Shown piece after piece: positions 7,244 through 7,643 of a stretch of 7,643 nucleotides of DNA (within the stretch, counting starts at the first letter, position 1; the number at the start of each line of letters is the position of its first letter). This stretch comes from an uncultured Alphaproteobacteria bacterium. GTDB taxonomy: Bacteria; Pseudomonadota; Alphaproteobacteria; UBA7887. The notes under the pieces were generated by a model. The model made no database searches. It was not told where the DNA came from and saw nothing but the letters and a program-made list of their open reading frames with translations. The position numbers were made by a program, and so were the translations under genes. The stretch is taken from NCBI GenBank assembly GCA_913044255.1, contig CAJWOI010000123.1, positions 1-7,643 on the forward strand, written 5' to 3'.

Positions 7244-7643
7244 AGACTCATCCCGAGTGCATCTGCCACAGTAAAAATATCTTTATCGCCACGGCCACAC
7301 ATGTTCATCACTATAATGTGATCGGACGGTAGCTTTGGGGCCACTTTTATAACATGTGCAAGCGCGTGGGCGGGTTCCAAGGCGGCCACAATTCCCTCAA
7401 GCCGCGCGCACATCTGGAAAGCCTCTAGCGCTTCACTGTCTGTTGCCGAGACATATGACACTCGACCCGCTTCGTGTAACCAAGCGTGCTCAGGTCCAAT
7501 ACCCGGGTAGTCCAGTCCCGCAGAAATTGAGTGCGCCTCCTCGATCTGGCCATCTTCGTCCTGAAGTAAATACGTGCGATTGCCGTGAAGCACGCCCGGC
7601 CTCCCTTCATTTAACGACGCAGCATGGCGACCAGTACCTATGC
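7240..7643 (-). CDS. trpB: Tryptophan synthase beta chain TrpB (C-terminal part, 5' end outside window)
   Basis: About 133 C-terminal residues of the pyridoxal-phosphate enzyme that condenses indole with serine to give tryptophan. The frame is open to the window edge and reads [20 protein letters not shown], so the GTG at 7593 is internal. Recognisable TrpB blocks follow: [47 protein letters not shown] (which contains the Glu corresponding to E. coli Glu350) and [10 protein letters not shown]. The residue before GRGDKD is Cys (NMCGRGDKD), where E. coli has Ser377 contacting the cofactor ring nitrogen. I believe Cys is common here in alphaproteobacteria, so this is probably normal variation. 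It is the first visible gene of the - strand operon and overlaps trpA by four bases. The promoter lies outside. Confidence 0.97.
   Translation of the reverse strand, partial: IGTGRHAASLNEGRPGVLHGNRTYLLQDEDGQIEEAHSISAGLDYPGIGPEHAWLHEAGRVSYVSATDSEALEAFQMCARLEGIVAALEPAHALAHVIKVAPKLPSDHIIVMNMCGRGDKDIFTVADALGMSL

Noticed and set aside
7591..7593. GTG as the start of the last - strand gene
   Set aside because: Conserved TrpB sequence continues upstream to the window edge.

Overview
The window looks like ordinary chromosomal housekeeping DNA from an alphaproteobacterium with moderate GC content, probably uncultured or environmental. Two things point there: the AddAB-type recombination nuclease/helicase carries alphaproteobacterial-style motifs, and the order addB-addA-trxA facing trpB-trpA-accD-folC is, from general knowledge, a familiar alphaproteobacterial neighbourhood. 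No mobile element, phage gene, CRISPR array, rRNA or tRNA is visible.

Layout. On the + strand, positions 1-797 hold the C-terminal part of addB (its start lies outside the window). It overlaps addA (794-3553) by four bases. A 152-base gap follows, then trxA (3706-4026). On the - strand, reading right to left, are the 3' end of trpB (7643-7240, start outside), trpA (7243-6398), accD (6401-5448) and folC (5442-4108). These four are packed with ATGA/GTGA-type overlaps or a 5-base gap, so they are almost certainly one translationally coupled operon. The two groups converge at 4027-4107, where two hairpins may end transcription from each side.

Functions. AddA and AddB form the helicase-nuclease that processes double-strand breaks for RecA loading. 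TrxA is the cytosolic disulfide reductase. TrpB/TrpA carry out the last steps of tryptophan synthesis. AccD is the carboxyltransferase beta subunit that makes malonyl-CoA. FolC makes dihydrofolate and its polyglutamates.

The one clearly unusual feature is AddA. All its superfamily I helicase motifs are intact, but the protein stops 57 residues after motif VI, in the linker where a C-terminal PDDEXK nuclease domain of roughly 240 residues normally begins. The 152 bases before trxA cannot encode that domain in any frame. The partner AddB keeps its nuclease residues, so this looks like a single-nuclease AddAB enzyme. The remaining observations are minor: an Ile after the thioredoxin CGPC motif, a TTG start for folC without a Shine-Dalgarno sequence, and a few inverted or simple repeats.
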